Shown one piece after another: positions 16,828 to 25,511 of a stretch of 64,000 nucleotides of DNA. The stretch's first letter is position 1; every line of letters begins with the position of its first letter. A program made the position numbers and the translations under genes. Below the pieces are notes generated by a model. It had not been told where the DNA came from. It did not search any database and saw only the letters and a list, made by a program, of their open reading frames with translations. Origin of the DNA: Gammaproteobacteria bacterium (GTDB lineage: Bacteria; Pseudomonadota; Gammaproteobacteria; Pseudomonadales; Azotimanducaceae); NCBI GenBank assembly GCA_028821405.1, contig JAPPGK010000119.1:17990-81989 (forward strand), written 5' to 3'.

Positions 16828-17492
16828 CAGCGTTTGACGGCGAGGGTGAGACCGTCGCCGATCGGCAGCATGGCAGCATCGACGCGCTCATCGGCGTTGA
16901 CCTTCAGGTTCAACGCCCGGATGGCACGCGTGTCCTCGTCTTGTGCACGTTCGTCGGCAACGCGGCCACCCCACAGCACGTTGTCGATGCCGATCACGCC
17001 GCCGCGCCGCAGCAACGTCAGACAACGCTCGTAGTAGGCGTCGTAGTTGGCCTTGTCGGCGTCGATGAAGGCGAAGTCGAAGGAGTCCGGCTCCCCCGCC
17101 GCGATCAGTTCGTCCAAGGTGTCGACCGCCGGCTTCAAGCGCAGGTCGATCTTCTCGGCGACCCCCGCCCGTTCCCAGAACGTCCGCCCGATCGCGGTCC
17201 ATTCCTCCGACACGTCGCAGGCAACGAGATGACCGTCGTCCGGCAGGGCTTCGGCCACGACCAGGGCGCTGTAGCCGGTGAACGTACCGACCTCCAGCGT
17301 TCGCCGGGCGCCGAGCAGCCTCACCAGCAACTGCATGAACGCGCCCTGCTCGGGGGACACCTGCATCCGGTGCGCGCGCGTCGCGGCAAGCGTATGGGCA
17401 CGAAGATCGCGGGCCACCGCCGACTCCCGCGTGCCGTTCGCGAGCAGGTAGTCGTAGAGAGTCTCCGTGAGTTCGATGGTGTGGCTGGACAC
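16827..17492 (-). CDS. Class I SAM-dependent O-methyltransferase (caffeoyl-CoA OMT type)
   Basis: A 221-residue methyltransferase. The SAM-binding motif I reads LEVGTFTGYSALV, and FIDADKANYDAYYE carries the Asp residues that hold the divalent metal in catechol and caffeoyl-CoA O-methyltransferases; GVIGIDNVLWGG and the C-terminal GDGLTLAVKR complete the family pattern. The acceptor is unknown. ATG 17492 gives a normal N-terminus. It is immediately upstream of an esterase with a 1-base overlap. The 291 bp upstream, to parD at 17784, hold no gene I can support. Confidence 0.9.
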   Translation of the reverse strand: MSSHTIELTETLYDYLLANGTRESAVARDLRAHTLAATRAHRMQVSPEQGAFMQLLVRLLGARRTLEVGTFTGYSALVVAEALPDDGHLVACDVSEEWTAIGRTFWERAGVAEKIDLRLKPAVDTLDELIAAGEPDSFDFAFIDADKANYDAYYERCLTLLRRGGVIGIDNVLWGGRVADERAQDEDTRAIRALNLKVNADERVDAAMLPIGDGLTLAVKR

Positions 17493-17783
17493 CCGCTGCT
17501 TCTCCTAGTCCTTGTCGATGCCGACATTATGCGACCGAACGCCAATAGGCGTACGGGGACGCGGATGGGGCAATGATCGACCGACCCCGCCGAAGGCCAT
17601 CGGCGCATAGCGGTGCAAGAACCTGCCAGCGGCCTCTCTATTGGCGCCACTGTCCGCGCAGCACGAGCGTCAGACGCGGCATTCACCTGTCGCCGGAAAA
17701 AAGGTCAGCGAGCACGAACCTTGTCCCAACTCAACAACCCCGAATCTTGCCCAAGTTTGCCAATCACCCTAACGTCGCACACG

Positions 17784-18023
17784 ATGACAACGATGAACAT
17801 ATCGCTTCCCGACGCCCTCCGATCATTCGTGAACGATCAGGTCAGCGCTCGCGGCTACAGAACCTCAAGCGAGTACGTCCGCGACCTCATCCGCAACGAT
17901 CGTGACCGCCAGCGCCTGCGTGGTCTGCTTCTCGAAGGAGCCGCATCGCCGCAGGCTGGCATCGCCGATGCGGACTACTTCAATACTCTCCGGCGTAGGG
18001 TCCGCGACGCCGGTCCCCGGTAA
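17784..18023 (+). CDS. parD: ParD-like antitoxin (ribbon-helix-helix)
   Basis: A 79-residue protein with the short N-terminal beta strand MNISLPDAL, the helix with SFVNDQVSARGYRTSSEYVRD split over two helices, and a C-terminal tail that would wrap the toxin. This is the type II antitoxin ParD of RelE/ParE modules: it represses its own promoter and neutralises ParE. ATG 17784 is preferred; a second ATG at 17793 gives MNISL directly. The partner gene follows at once but is broken, so the antitoxin may be an orphan. Confidence 0.82.
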   Translation: MTTMNISLPDALRSFVNDQVSARGYRTSSEYVRDLIRNDRDRQRLRGLLLEGAASPQAGIADADYFNTLRRRVRDAGPR

Positions 18024-18025
18024 AC

Positions 18026-18335
18026 GTCAAACCGGTCGTCTTGCGCGACCGGGCCCGCCGCGACATCGCGGACGCCGTCGATACTACCTCGCCGAAGCGG
18101 GATCGGAGGTTGCTCTCGCCTTCGTCGACGCGGTCGAGGATGCCTGAAAACCGTCGGCGATCACCCCGCAGTCGGTTCGCCGCGCTACGCGCACGAGCTC
18201 GGTGTCCCCGGTCTGCGGTCTCGTTCCACGGGCAGATTCCCGTATCTCATCTTCTACGTCGATCACGAGGAGGAAGTCGATGTTTGGCGCGTCCTTCATG
18301 CGGCGCGCGACATTCCCGCTCGGATGCGTGAGTGA
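18026..18335 (+). pseudogene. parE: ParE-like toxin, broken by two single-base deletions
   Basis: Directly after parD the DNA encodes pieces of a RelE/ParE toxin in three frames: KPVVLRDRARRDIADAVD from 18029, then YYLAEAGSEVALAFVDAVEDA after a missing base near 18081, then LKTVGDHPAVGSPRYAHEL through LRSRSTGRFPYLIFYVDH after a missing base near 18143, ending at TGA 18333. Restoring one base at each place gives a normal toxin of about 100 residues. The position of the expected start is GTC (18026), not GTG or ATG, so initiation also looks lost. Either a decayed toxin or assembly indels. Confidence 0.75.
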
Positions 18336-18401
18336 AGCGACGGCAGAGGATTTAAGGCGATGACCTGGCCCCACAGGCTCGGGTGGCGCGGGTGCGTTTT
18401 C

Positions 18402-18430
18402 TTGCCCGTCGCCCCTGCGGTCTGTATTGT
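18402..18430 (+). promoter_or_regulatory. Promoter of nuoA-F
   Basis: TTGCCC (18402-18407) and TATTGT (18425-18430) are 17 bp apart. The 14-bp string CGGTCTGTATTGTG (18418-18431) containing the -10 box recurs exactly at the nuoG promoter, followed in both by a similar GTTT(T)CGCG stretch. The leader to nuoA is about 100 nt. The repetition makes both promoter calls stronger than either alone. Confidence 0.6.
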
Positions 18431-18537
18431 GTCGCCGTTTCGCGAATCCCGCCGCGAGGGCATGCTTGCTTAAGCGACCGTGGGCAGGATCGCTCCGAGG
18501 ATCGACTCAATAGCCAGGGACTCGAGGAGGGACCGAC

Positions 18538-18969
18538 ATCCTACCGCTCTTCCTGTTCGTCTTGGCCGTCACCGCGGTGCTCGGCCTCGTGCTGGTGTTC
18601 GCCTGGTACGTCGGCTCGAAGGCCCGCCATGGCGGTGCGCGCACGCTGCCCTTCGAATCCGGCATCGTGCCCGTGGGGGACGCCGAGGACATGCGGCTGT
18701 CCATCGAGTTCTACCTGATCGCGGTGTTCTTCGTGATCTTCGACCTGGAGACCATCTTCGTCATCGCCTGGGCGGTGGCGTTCCACGACCTCGGCTGGCG
18801 CGGCTACACCGGCGCCAGCATCTTCATCGTGCTGCTCCTCGCGGCGCTCTTCTACGAATGGCGCACCGGCGCCCTGGACTGGGGCCTCAAACGCCGCGTG
18901 CCCGGACCCGGTCGGTACGCCCGGAACGAAGGCGAATCGGCTAGCGGCTATTCGGTCGAGACCGCCTAG
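18538..18969 (+). CDS. nuoA: NADH-quinone oxidoreductase subunit A (apparent ATC start)
   Basis: Membrane-arm subunit of complex I with three hydrophobic helices; the conserved [22 protein letters not shown] loop-helix is clearly present (written here in two parts: FESGIVP and [16 protein letters not shown]). An in-frame TAG at 18511 bounds the start. GAGGAGG at 18524-18530 points to ATC at 18538 with 7-nt spacing, giving a normal N-terminus ([11 protein letters not shown]). The first canonical start, TTG 18562, would remove part of helix 1 and has no ribosome-binding site. I therefore place the start at ATC 18538, an AUC initiation codon, or a miscalled ATG/ATT. It opens the nuo operon and is 10 bp from nuoB. 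Confidence 0.85.
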   Translation: MLPLFLFVLAVTAVLGLVLVFAWYVGSKARHGGARTLPFESGIVPVGDAEDMRLSIEFYLIAVFFVIFDLETIFVIAWAVAFHDLGWRGYTGASIFIVLLLAALFYEWRTGALDWGLKRRVPGPGRYARNEGESASGYSVETA

Positions 18970-18979
18970 GAGAACGACC

Positions 18980-19663
18980 GTGGAATGGCGGCTCATCAAG
19001 ACCGAACCCGGCGCGCCGATGGCGGCGGTGGACGACGCCTACAACGAGGAGGCGGGCAAGAGCTTCCTGACCGCGAAACTCGAGGACCTGGTCGCCTGGG
19101 GCCGCGCCAACTCGATCTGGCCTTTCAACTTCGGCCTTTCCTGCTGCTACGTGGAAATGGCGACGTCGCTCACCTCCCGGCACGACCTCTCCCGGTTCGG
19201 CGCCGAGGTGATTCGCGCCACCCCGCGCCAGGCGGACCTGATCGTGATCTCCGGCACCGTGTTCCGGAAGATGGCCCCGGTTCTCCAGCACCTCTACGAG
19301 CAACTTCTCGAACCCCGTTGGGTGATCTCCATGGGCGCCTGCGCCAACTCCGGGGGCATGTTCGATGTCTACAGCGTGGTCCAGGGCGCGGACAAGTTCC
19401 TGCCGGTGGACGTCTACGTACCCGGCTGTCCGCCCCGGCCGGAAGCGTTCATGCAAGGCTTGACGCTGCTCCAGGAAGCGGTCAAGAACACGCCGCGCCC
19501 GTTGTCCTGGGTGATCGGCGACGACGGGGCCGTGTCCAAGTACAACGTCAGCCAGCGCGACCTCCGGACCACCGAGCGGATGCGTGCCACCGACCTCGCC
19601 CAACCCACCACGGTCGGCGACGCGCCGCTCTCCGACTCCCTGCTGGGCAAGAAGCGCTCTTAG
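18980..19663 (+). CDS. nuoB: NADH-quinone oxidoreductase subunit B
   Basis: Peripheral-arm subunit carrying the terminal [4Fe-4S] cluster N2, which passes electrons to ubiquinone. The adjacent cysteine pair is seen in GLSCCYVEM, the third ligand in MGACANSGG and the fourth in VPGCPPRPE. At 227 residues it has a C-terminal tail longer than the usual 160-220. GTG 18980 is preceded by AGGAGA. It sits between nuoA and the fused nuoCD with short gaps. Confidence 0.95.
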   Translation: MEWRLIKTEPGAPMAAVDDAYNEEAGKSFLTAKLEDLVAWGRANSIWPFNFGLSCCYVEMATSLTSRHDLSRFGAEVIRATPRQADLIVISGTVFRKMAPVLQHLYEQLLEPRWVISMGACANSGGMFDVYSVVQGADKFLPVDVYVPGCPPRPEAFMQGLTLLQEAVKNTPRPLSWVIGDDGAVSKYNVSQRDLRTTERMRATDLAQPTTVGDAPLSDSLLGKKRS

Positions 19664-19670
19664 GATCCCG

Positions 19671-21449
19671 ATGGCCGCAGTCGTCCAGGACAGCCGCCAG
19701 GCAGGCGGCCGCAACGACACGCACATCGCGGAGGATCTCGCGACCCACTTCGGGCCGGATTGCGTCACCCAGGCGTGCGTCGACGGCATCCGCACCGTCT
19801 GGGTGCCGAAGAAGCACGTCCGCCAGGTCATGCGCTATCTCAAGAACGATGCGCCCGCCCGCTTCGAGCTGATGTTCGACCTGTCCGCCATCGACGAACG
19901 AGCCCGGCGGAACCGCAACGGTCAGCCCGCGTCCGATTTCACGGTCTTCTACCACCTCATGTCGCTGTCATCGGACGACGACGTTCGCATCAAGGTGGCG
20001 CTGGCCGACGGCGAGAGCATCGACTCCATCGAGTCCGTCTATCCGGTCGCCAACTGGTACGAACGCGAAGCCTTCGACATGTTCGGCATCGAATTCGACG
20101 GCCATCCCAACCTGCGCCGCATCCTGACGCCGGCCTTGTGGGAGGGACATCCGCTGCGCAAGGAGCATCCCGCCCGGGCCACAGAGATGGACCCGTTCAA
20201 GATGACGCCGGAGTTCCAGAAGGCCCAGCAGGACGCGCTGCGCTTCGTGCCCGAGGACTGGGGCATGCGCTTGTCCGCCAAGCACACGGACTTCATGTTC
20301 CTCAACCTGGGACCCAACCACCCGAGCGTGCACGGCGTGTTCCGCATCGCGTTGCAACTGGACGGCGAGGTGATCGTCCAGGCGGTGCCCGACATCGGCT
20401 ACCACCACCGCGCCCAGGAGAAGATGGCGGAGCGCCAGTCCTGGCACACCTATATCCCCTACACGGACCGGGTCGACTACCTCGGCGGGGTGGTGAACAA
20501 CCTGCCCTACGTCATGAACGTGGAGAAGATGGCGGGGATCGAGGTGCCGGAACGCGCCCAGGTGATCCGGGTCATGCTCTCCGAGTTGTTCCGCATCTCG
20601 AGCCATCTGGTCTTCTACGGGACCTTCGCCCAGGACGTCGGCCAGATGTCGCCGGTGCTTTACATGTTCGCCGACCGAGAGCGGCTGTTCTCCATCATCG
20701 AGGCCATCACCGGCGGGCGCATGCATCCGAGTTGGTTCCGCATCGGCGGCGTCACCCAGGACCTGCCGGACGGCTGGGACAAGATGGTGCTCGACTTCTG
20801 CGACTACATGCCGGCGCGCCTCGACCACTACCAGAAGATGTCGATGCAGAACAAGATCCTGCAGCGGCGCACCAAGGGCATCGGCGCCTACACCACCGAG
20901 GAAGGTCTCGACTGGGGCATCACCGGCCCGTCGCTGCGCGCCACCGGCCACGATTGGGACCTGCGCAAGAACCGACCGTACAGCCTGTACGATCAGTTCG
21001 AGTTCGACATTCCCACCGCCGAGGCGGGGGACTGCTACGCCCGTGCCGAGGTGCGCGTCGAGGAGATCCGCCAGAGCCTGCGCATCATCCGCCAATGCGC
21101 GGAGAACATGCCGTCGGGGCCCGTCAAGTCCGACCACCGGTTGACGACCCCGCCCCGCAAGGAGCGCACGATGCAGGACATCGAAACGCTCATCCACCAC
21201 TTCCTGAACGTCAGCTGGGGACCGGTGATCAGACCGTCGGAGTCCTGCACGACCGTGGAAGCGACCAAGGGCTGGAACTCGTACTACTCGATCTCCGACG
21301 GCGGCACCATGGCCTACCGGACCCGGGTGCGTACGCCGTCGTTCCCGGCCCTGCAGCAGATTCCGCTGATCAGCCGGGGATTCATGATCGCCGACCTGAT
21401 CGCCATCATCGCGAGCATCGACTTCGTGATGGCGGACGTGGACCGGTAG
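19671..21449 (+). CDS. nuoCD: NADH-quinone oxidoreductase subunit C/D fusion
   Basis: One 592-residue chain joins the 30-kDa (NuoC) and 49-kDa (NuoD) subunits, as in enterobacteria and pseudomonads. The NuoC part carries the signature [17 protein letters not shown] (near residue 125) and LRRILTP; the NuoD part begins near residue 200 with [11 protein letters not shown] and carries [11 protein letters not shown], the quinone-site region, and ends with the conserved DFVMADVDR. NuoD forms the quinone pocket with NuoB. ATG 19671 is 7 bp after nuoB. The fused form is one of the arguments for a gammaproteobacterial origin. Confidence 0.95.
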   Translation: MAAVVQDSRQAGGRNDTHIAEDLATHFGPDCVTQACVDGIRTVWVPKKHVRQVMRYLKNDAPARFELMFDLSAIDERARRNRNGQPASDFTVFYHLMSLSSDDDVRIKVALADGESIDSIESVYPVANWYEREAFDMFGIEFDGHPNLRRILTPALWEGHPLRKEHPARATEMDPFKMTPEFQKAQQDALRFVPEDWGMRLSAKHTDFMFLNLGPNHPSVHGVFRIALQLDGEVIVQAVPDIGYHHRAQEKMAERQSWHTYIPYTDRVDYLGGVVNNLPYVMNVEKMAGIEVPERAQVIRVMLSELFRISSHLVFYGTFAQDVGQMSPVLYMFADRERLFSIIEAITGGRMHPSWFRIGGVTQDLPDGWDKMVLDFCDYMPARLDHYQKMSMQNKILQRRTKGIGAYTTEEGLDWGITGPSLRATGHDWDLRKNRPYSLYDQFEFDIPTAEAGDCYARAEVRVEEIRQSLRIIRQCAENMPSGPVKSDHRLTTPPRKERTMQDIETLIHHFLNVSWGPVIRPSESCTTVEATKGWNSYYSISDGGTMAYRTRVRTPSFPALQQIPLISRGFMIADLIAIIASIDFVMADVDR

Positions 21450-21460
21450 AGGAGCTATTC

Positions 21461-21949
21461 GTGGCCGAACCCGCCCGGATCCAAGTCCTGTCCGACGACG
21501 AAGTCCGCGAGATCGAGGAGGAATGCGCCCACCTCCCGGATCGCAAGTCCGCCGCCATCGACGCCATGATGATCGTGCAGCGTTACCGGGGCTGGGTGTC
21601 CGATGAAAGCCTCCACGCCATCGCGCGCCTGCTCGGCATGTCGGTGGAGAACCTCGACAGCATCGCCACCTTCTACAACCTGATCTACCGGCAGCCGGTG
21701 GGACGCCACGTGGTGATGGTCTGCGACAGCGTGTCCTGTTACGTGATGGGCGCAGATGGCTTGCGGAAAGCGGTGGAGGAGCACTTGGGTGTCGGCCTCG
21801 GCGAGACGACCGAGGACGGGCGATTCACGCTGTTGCCCATCGTCTGCCTCGGTGCATGCGACCGGGCACCTACGATGATGATCGACGAGGAGCTGATCGG
21901 GGATGTGACGGCAGACCGCTTCGACGAGATCTTCGGGCGGTTTGACTAG
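21461..21949 (+). CDS. nuoE: NADH-quinone oxidoreductase subunit E (24 kDa, 2Fe-2S)
   Basis: Thioredoxin-like [2Fe-2S] protein of the NADH dehydrogenase module holding cluster N1a. The four ligands are in CDSVSC (near residue 88) and CLGACDRAP (near 129). Length is 162 residues, normal. GTG 21461 is chosen because GAGGAGC precedes it by 6-7 bases and because the protein then starts just before the conserved helical region. It lies 11 bp after nuoCD and 12 bp before nuoF. Confidence 0.95.
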   Translation: MAEPARIQVLSDDEVREIEEECAHLPDRKSAAIDAMMIVQRYRGWVSDESLHAIARLLGMSVENLDSIATFYNLIYRQPVGRHVVMVCDSVSCYVMGADGLRKAVEEHLGVGLGETTEDGRFTLLPIVCLGACDRAPTMMIDEELIGDVTADRFDEIFGRFD

Positions 21950-21961
21950 TGGACCAATGCA

Positions 21962-23242
21962 ATGCATGACGTAAGGCCGCTCACCGGAATCGTCGACACC
22001 ATCGGCGGCCTCGTGGATCTCGAAGCCTACGAGTCCCACGACGGCTACGCGGCCGCCCGCCAGGCGCTGGCGACGGATCCCAACGACATCATCGACCTCG
22101 TGTCGGAGGCCAATCTGCGGGGCCGAGGCGGCGCGGGCTTCGGGACCGGCATGAAGTGGGGGTTCACGCGCGGCCCCGCGAAGACGCCCGGCGGCAAGTA
22201 CCTGGTCTGCAACGCCGACGAGATGGAACCCGGTACGTTCAAGGACCGCTACCTGCTGGAGTACAACCCGCATCTACTCATCGAAGGCATCATCATCGCC
22301 GCGCACGCGATCCACGCCGAGACTGCGTACGTCTTCCTACGCGGCGAATACCATGATCCCTACCGGGAACTGCAGCGCGCCATCGACGATGCCTACGCCA
22401 AGCGCTATCTCGGCAAACGCATCTTCGGCACCGACATCAACCTGGAACTGCGTATCCACCGCTCTGCCGGACGCTACATCTGCGGCGAGGAAACGGCACT
22501 CCTGAACGCGCTCGAAGGCAAACGCGCCCAACCGAGGCAGAAGCCGCCGTTCCCGCCCGCAAGCGGCGCCTGGGGCCGGCCGACCATCGTCAACAACGTC
22601 GAGACCCTCTGCAACGTGCCGGCCATCGTCAAGAACGGTGCGGAGTGGTACCAGGATCTCGGCATCGGCGACGACTCCGGGACGAAGATCTACGGCGTAT
22701 CGGGCCGCGTGAACAACCCGGGACTGTGGGAACTGCCCATCGGCACCACCATTCGCGAGATCATCGAGGAGCACGCCGGCGGCATGCGCGACGGCTACAA
22801 GCTACGGGGCTTGCTGCCGGGGGGCGCTTCCACGGATTTCCTCGTCGAGGAACACCTCGACCTCGCCATGGACTACGGCACCATCCAGGCCGCCGGCAGC
22901 CGCATGGGCACCGGCACCATGGTCCTGATGGACGACTCGATCTGCCCGGTGGACATGTGCCGGAACCTCGAGCACTTCTTCGCCCAGGAATCCTGCGGCT
23001 TCTGCACGCCGTGCCGGGAAGGCCTGCCCTGGGTGGAGGAACTGCTGATCGACATAGAGGAAGGACGCGGCAAGGAAGGCGACCTCGAACTCCTGGATCG
23101 CAACGCCATGTTCATCGGCGGGACGACGAACACCTTCTGTCTGCATGCGCCGGGCGCCATGGAGCCGCTGGCGAGCGCGCTCAAGTACTTCCGGGACGAC
23201 TTCGAAGCGCACATTCGGACCGGTCGCTGTCCGTATCGGTGA
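21962..23242 (+). CDS. nuoF: NADH-quinone oxidoreductase subunit F (NADH/FMN-binding)
   Basis: Site of NADH oxidation: binds FMN, NADH and cluster N3. The NADH/FMN glycine-rich loop reads LRGRGGAGFGTG near residue 55, the ICGEETALLNALEG region follows, and the [4Fe-4S] ligands are in ESCGFCTPCREG near residue 343 with the last Cys in NTFCLHAPGA. Length, 426 residues, is normal. It is the last gene of the first nuo block; normally nuoG would come next, but here a converging ATPase gene and a 6-kb block intervene. Confidence 0.96.
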   Translation: MHDVRPLTGIVDTIGGLVDLEAYESHDGYAAARQALATDPNDIIDLVSEANLRGRGGAGFGTGMKWGFTRGPAKTPGGKYLVCNADEMEPGTFKDRYLLEYNPHLLIEGIIIAAHAIHAETAYVFLRGEYHDPYRELQRAIDDAYAKRYLGKRIFGTDINLELRIHRSAGRYICGEETALLNALEGKRAQPRQKPPFPPASGAWGRPTIVNNVETLCNVPAIVKNGAEWYQDLGIGDDSGTKIYGVSGRVNNPGLWELPIGTTIREIIEEHAGGMRDGYKLRGLLPGGASTDFLVEEHLDLAMDYGTIQAAGSRMGTGTMVLMDDSICPVDMCRNLEHFFAQESCGFCTPCREGLPWVEELLIDIEEGRGKEGDLELLDRNAMFIGGTTNTFCLHAPGAMEPLASALKYFRDDFEAHIRTGRCPYR

Positions 23243-23258
23243 CCGTCGAGGCGAAGGG

Positions 23259-24509
23259 CTAGGAGACTTCCGCCTCCTCGTCGTTCGAGGCGTCGGCGAC
23301 AACGTCACCGGGTGTGCTCCCGGCTTCATCCGCCGCGTCGGCCGGCCGAGTGTGAATCTCACGCCAAGGAACCAGGCGACTGCCATCCGAATGGCGCCGG
23401 TATTCGTCACCGCCGTAGACCACGACCATTTCTGAAGGCGTCCCCACGTCATCGAGATGACCACGAACGCGTCTTGCGCCGTTAAATAGACTCGATGACG
23501 GCGTCTTCGCCGACTTGGCCTCGATCAAGGTCACGCCCGTCGGATCGTCGACGACGAGATCGAGTTCTCCGCCGCCGCGTTCCCGGTAGTAGGACAAGCC
23601 GCGCGTCTCGCCGCGATGCGTACGATGCTTCAGCACTTCCGAGACCACCCACGTCTCGAACAGGGCGCCACGCAACGGGTGCGAGACAAGCTGTTCCGGA
23701 TCGCGGATGCCCAGGAGCCAACAGGCCAGCCCCGAGTCGTAGAAATACAGCTTCGGCATCTTGATGAGCCGTTTGCGGACCCTGCCGCTGAATACCGGCA
23801 GATGGAAGGCGACGAAACTCGCTTCCAGGATGCTGAACCACGACTTGGCGCTCGGTTGCGTGATTCCGCAGTCGTCGGCCAGCGACGAATAGTTAAGCAG
23901 TTGCCCGGTACGTCCAGCGCAGAGTGCGAGGAAACGCTGGAAGGCACTGAGATCGCCCACATTGCTGATCGCACGCACGTCGCGCTCGATATAGGTACCG
24001 ACGTAGGACCGCAGCCAATCCGACGCCTCGAGTTCTTGATCGAATATCCGAGGATAGCCGCCGCTCAAGAGCGCTTCTTCCAGTGTCGCCGGCGGGTTGG
24101 GGAAGCGATTGACCTCATTCCACGAGAGCGGCAGTAGTTGATGCAGCGCGGTCCGACCGGCCAATGATTGGCTTACCGAGGCGATGAGCGCCAAGTTCTG
24201 CGACCCGCTCAGAATCCAACGCCCGGGTGCCGGGTCGTCGTCAATCGCTCCTTGGAGGTAGGAGAGCAGGTCGGGAACCCGCTGTACCTCGTCGATAACC
24301 GCGCCATCCGGGAACTGGGCAAGGAACGCCCTCGGATCCTCGATGGCGAACGCCCTGTCGTCGGGAGCTTCCAGAGACCGATACGGATGATCGGGAAACA
24401 TCGCCCGGCACAGGGTCGTCTTCCCGCTTTGCCTGGGACCCGTGACGGTGATCGATGGCGAGGACGTCGCCGCCCTCCTGAGCTGCAATGCCAGATCCCT
24501 GGTAATCAT
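23259..24509 (-). CDS. AAA-family ATP-binding protein with DUF4143 domain
   Basis: A 416-residue ATPase with Walker A in TGPRQSGKTT near residue 24, Walker B in GAVIDEVQRVPDLL, sensor LSGSQNLALI, and a C-terminal DUF4143 domain containing GELDLVVDDPTGVTLIEAKSAK, a PD-(D/E)xK-like pattern (Asp, then Glu-x-Lys). It is not closely similar to the family member at 14969-16150. A perfect 14-bp inverted repeat lies 22 bp ahead of its ATG and may control it. It is on the strand opposite to nuo and follows nuoF tail to tail by 16 bp, inside the block that splits the operon. Function of the family is unknown; gain by transfer is likely. Confidence 0.8.
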   Translation of the reverse strand: MITRDLALQLRRAATSSPSITVTGPRQSGKTTLCRAMFPDHPYRSLEAPDDRAFAIEDPRAFLAQFPDGAVIDEVQRVPDLLSYLQGAIDDDPAPGRWILSGSQNLALIASVSQSLAGRTALHQLLPLSWNEVNRFPNPPATLEEALLSGGYPRIFDQELEASDWLRSYVGTYIERDVRAISNVGDLSAFQRFLALCAGRTGQLLNYSSLADDCGITQPSAKSWFSILEASFVAFHLPVFSGRVRKRLIKMPKLYFYDSGLACWLLGIRDPEQLVSHPLRGALFETWVVSEVLKHRTHRGETRGLSYYRERGGGELDLVVDDPTGVTLIEAKSAKTPSSSLFNGARRVRGHLDDVGTPSEMVVVYGGDEYRRHSDGSRLVPWREIHTRPADAADEAGSTPGDVVADASNDEEAEVS

Positions 24510-24531
24510 GCTGTGAGATTACCACGCCGCA

Positions 24532-24566
24532 GTGACAGATTCAAAATTTAACTTTGAATCTGTCAC
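24532..24566. promoter_or_regulatory. Perfect 14-bp inverted repeat upstream of DUF4143 ATPase
   Basis: GTGACAGATTCAAA (24532-24545) and its exact complement TTTGAATCTGTCAC (24553-24566) flank a 7-bp AT spacer. It is far richer in AT than its surroundings and sits 22 bp before the ATPase start on the minus strand, where an operator or promoter would be. As RNA it would form a strong hairpin, so a terminator between the ATPase and bpt genes is excluded only for the lack of a T run. No second copy was found. Confidence 0.6.
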
Positions 24567-24671
24567 ATGCCGCTAAGGGCTCGTCCAATCCACGCCCCCG
24601 CAAAGAACAGCTAATGGGTCGACACGGTGCCTGGACTTCAAAAAAGTGGGCACCGATGCTGTTTCGCGACC

Positions 24672-25400
24672 CTACGGCACCAGCTCCAACGGCAACCAAA
24701 CCCCATCGCGCAGCACCTCCGCAGGCCGGTACTCCGACTTGTAGCGCATGCTACGCACCTCGTCGATCCAATAGCCGAGGTAGAGGTGGGGCAGGCTGCG
24801 GCGCCGGCATTCGGCGATTTGGTGAAGGATGGCCATCACGCCGAGGCTCCGGTCGGCAAGTTCCGGGTCGAAGAAGGTGTAGACCGCCGCGAGGCCGTGG
24901 TCCAGAACGTCGGTGATGGCTGACGCGACGAGCGTGCCGTTCTTGCGCCAGTCCAGGGCCAAGGTCTCGACGCCGAAGGACTGCGTCAGCCGCAGGAACT
25001 GCTTGGCGCTCGGCGGATACATGCTACCCCCGGGATGGCGGTCCACGATGTAGCGCCGGTAGAGATCGAAGTGCTCCTGCGCTTCGTCGCGGGCATCGAC
25101 GATGGCCAGGTCGAGGTCGGCGTTGCGCGCGAGAACCCGTCGGAAACGGCGGTTGGGCCGGAACGCGGCAACCACGACGCGCAGCGGGACGCAGGCGTTG
25201 CAACCGTCGCAGTCCGGCAGGAAGAAGTTGCTGCCCGAACGCCTGAATCCCTCCCGGGCCAAGTGCGAATACACCGTCGGCTTGATGTCCTCGTCCGACT
25301 CCACCACGATGGCGTGCGCGATTCGATCCGGAAAGTAGACGCACGGGTCGGGACCGACCACGAAGGCGTCCACGGGTTTCTCGGATTCGTCGTAGTTCAT
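24672..25400 (-). CDS. bpt: Aspartate/glutamate leucyltransferase (leucyl-tRNA-protein transferase)
   Basis: A 242-residue enzyme that adds leucine from Leu-tRNA to proteins with N-terminal Asp or Glu, marking them for ClpSAP degradation. The N-terminal domain shows LARGFRRSG-like spacing as LAREGFRRSG and the cysteine cluster CDGCNACVPLRV; the C-terminal GNAT-like domain has YTFFDPEL and LYLGYWIDE. ATG 25400 is chosen since family members begin about there; an in-frame extension to 25502 has no resemblance. It is in the block inserted between nuoF and nuoG and diverges from the symporter gene. Confidence 0.88.
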   Translation of the reverse strand: MNYDESEKPVDAFVVGPDPCVYFPDRIAHAIVVESDEDIKPTVYSHLAREGFRRSGSNFFLPDCDGCNACVPLRVVVAAFRPNRRFRRVLARNADLDLAIVDARDEAQEHFDLYRRYIVDRHPGGSMYPPSAKQFLRLTQSFGVETLALDWRKNGTLVASAITDVLDHGLAAVYTFFDPELADRSLGVMAILHQIAECRRRSLPHLYLGYWIDEVRSMRYKSEYRPAEVLRDGVWLPLELVP

Positions 25401-25511
25401 GGCGTAGCATCCGGCGACATCGACGCTGCTGTCGGTGTTAGTGTCCCACCATAAGCGGCGTGGTGTCGCTCCCAACCTCCACGTCGATGGCCGAAACCCC
25501 AAGGAGAACCC

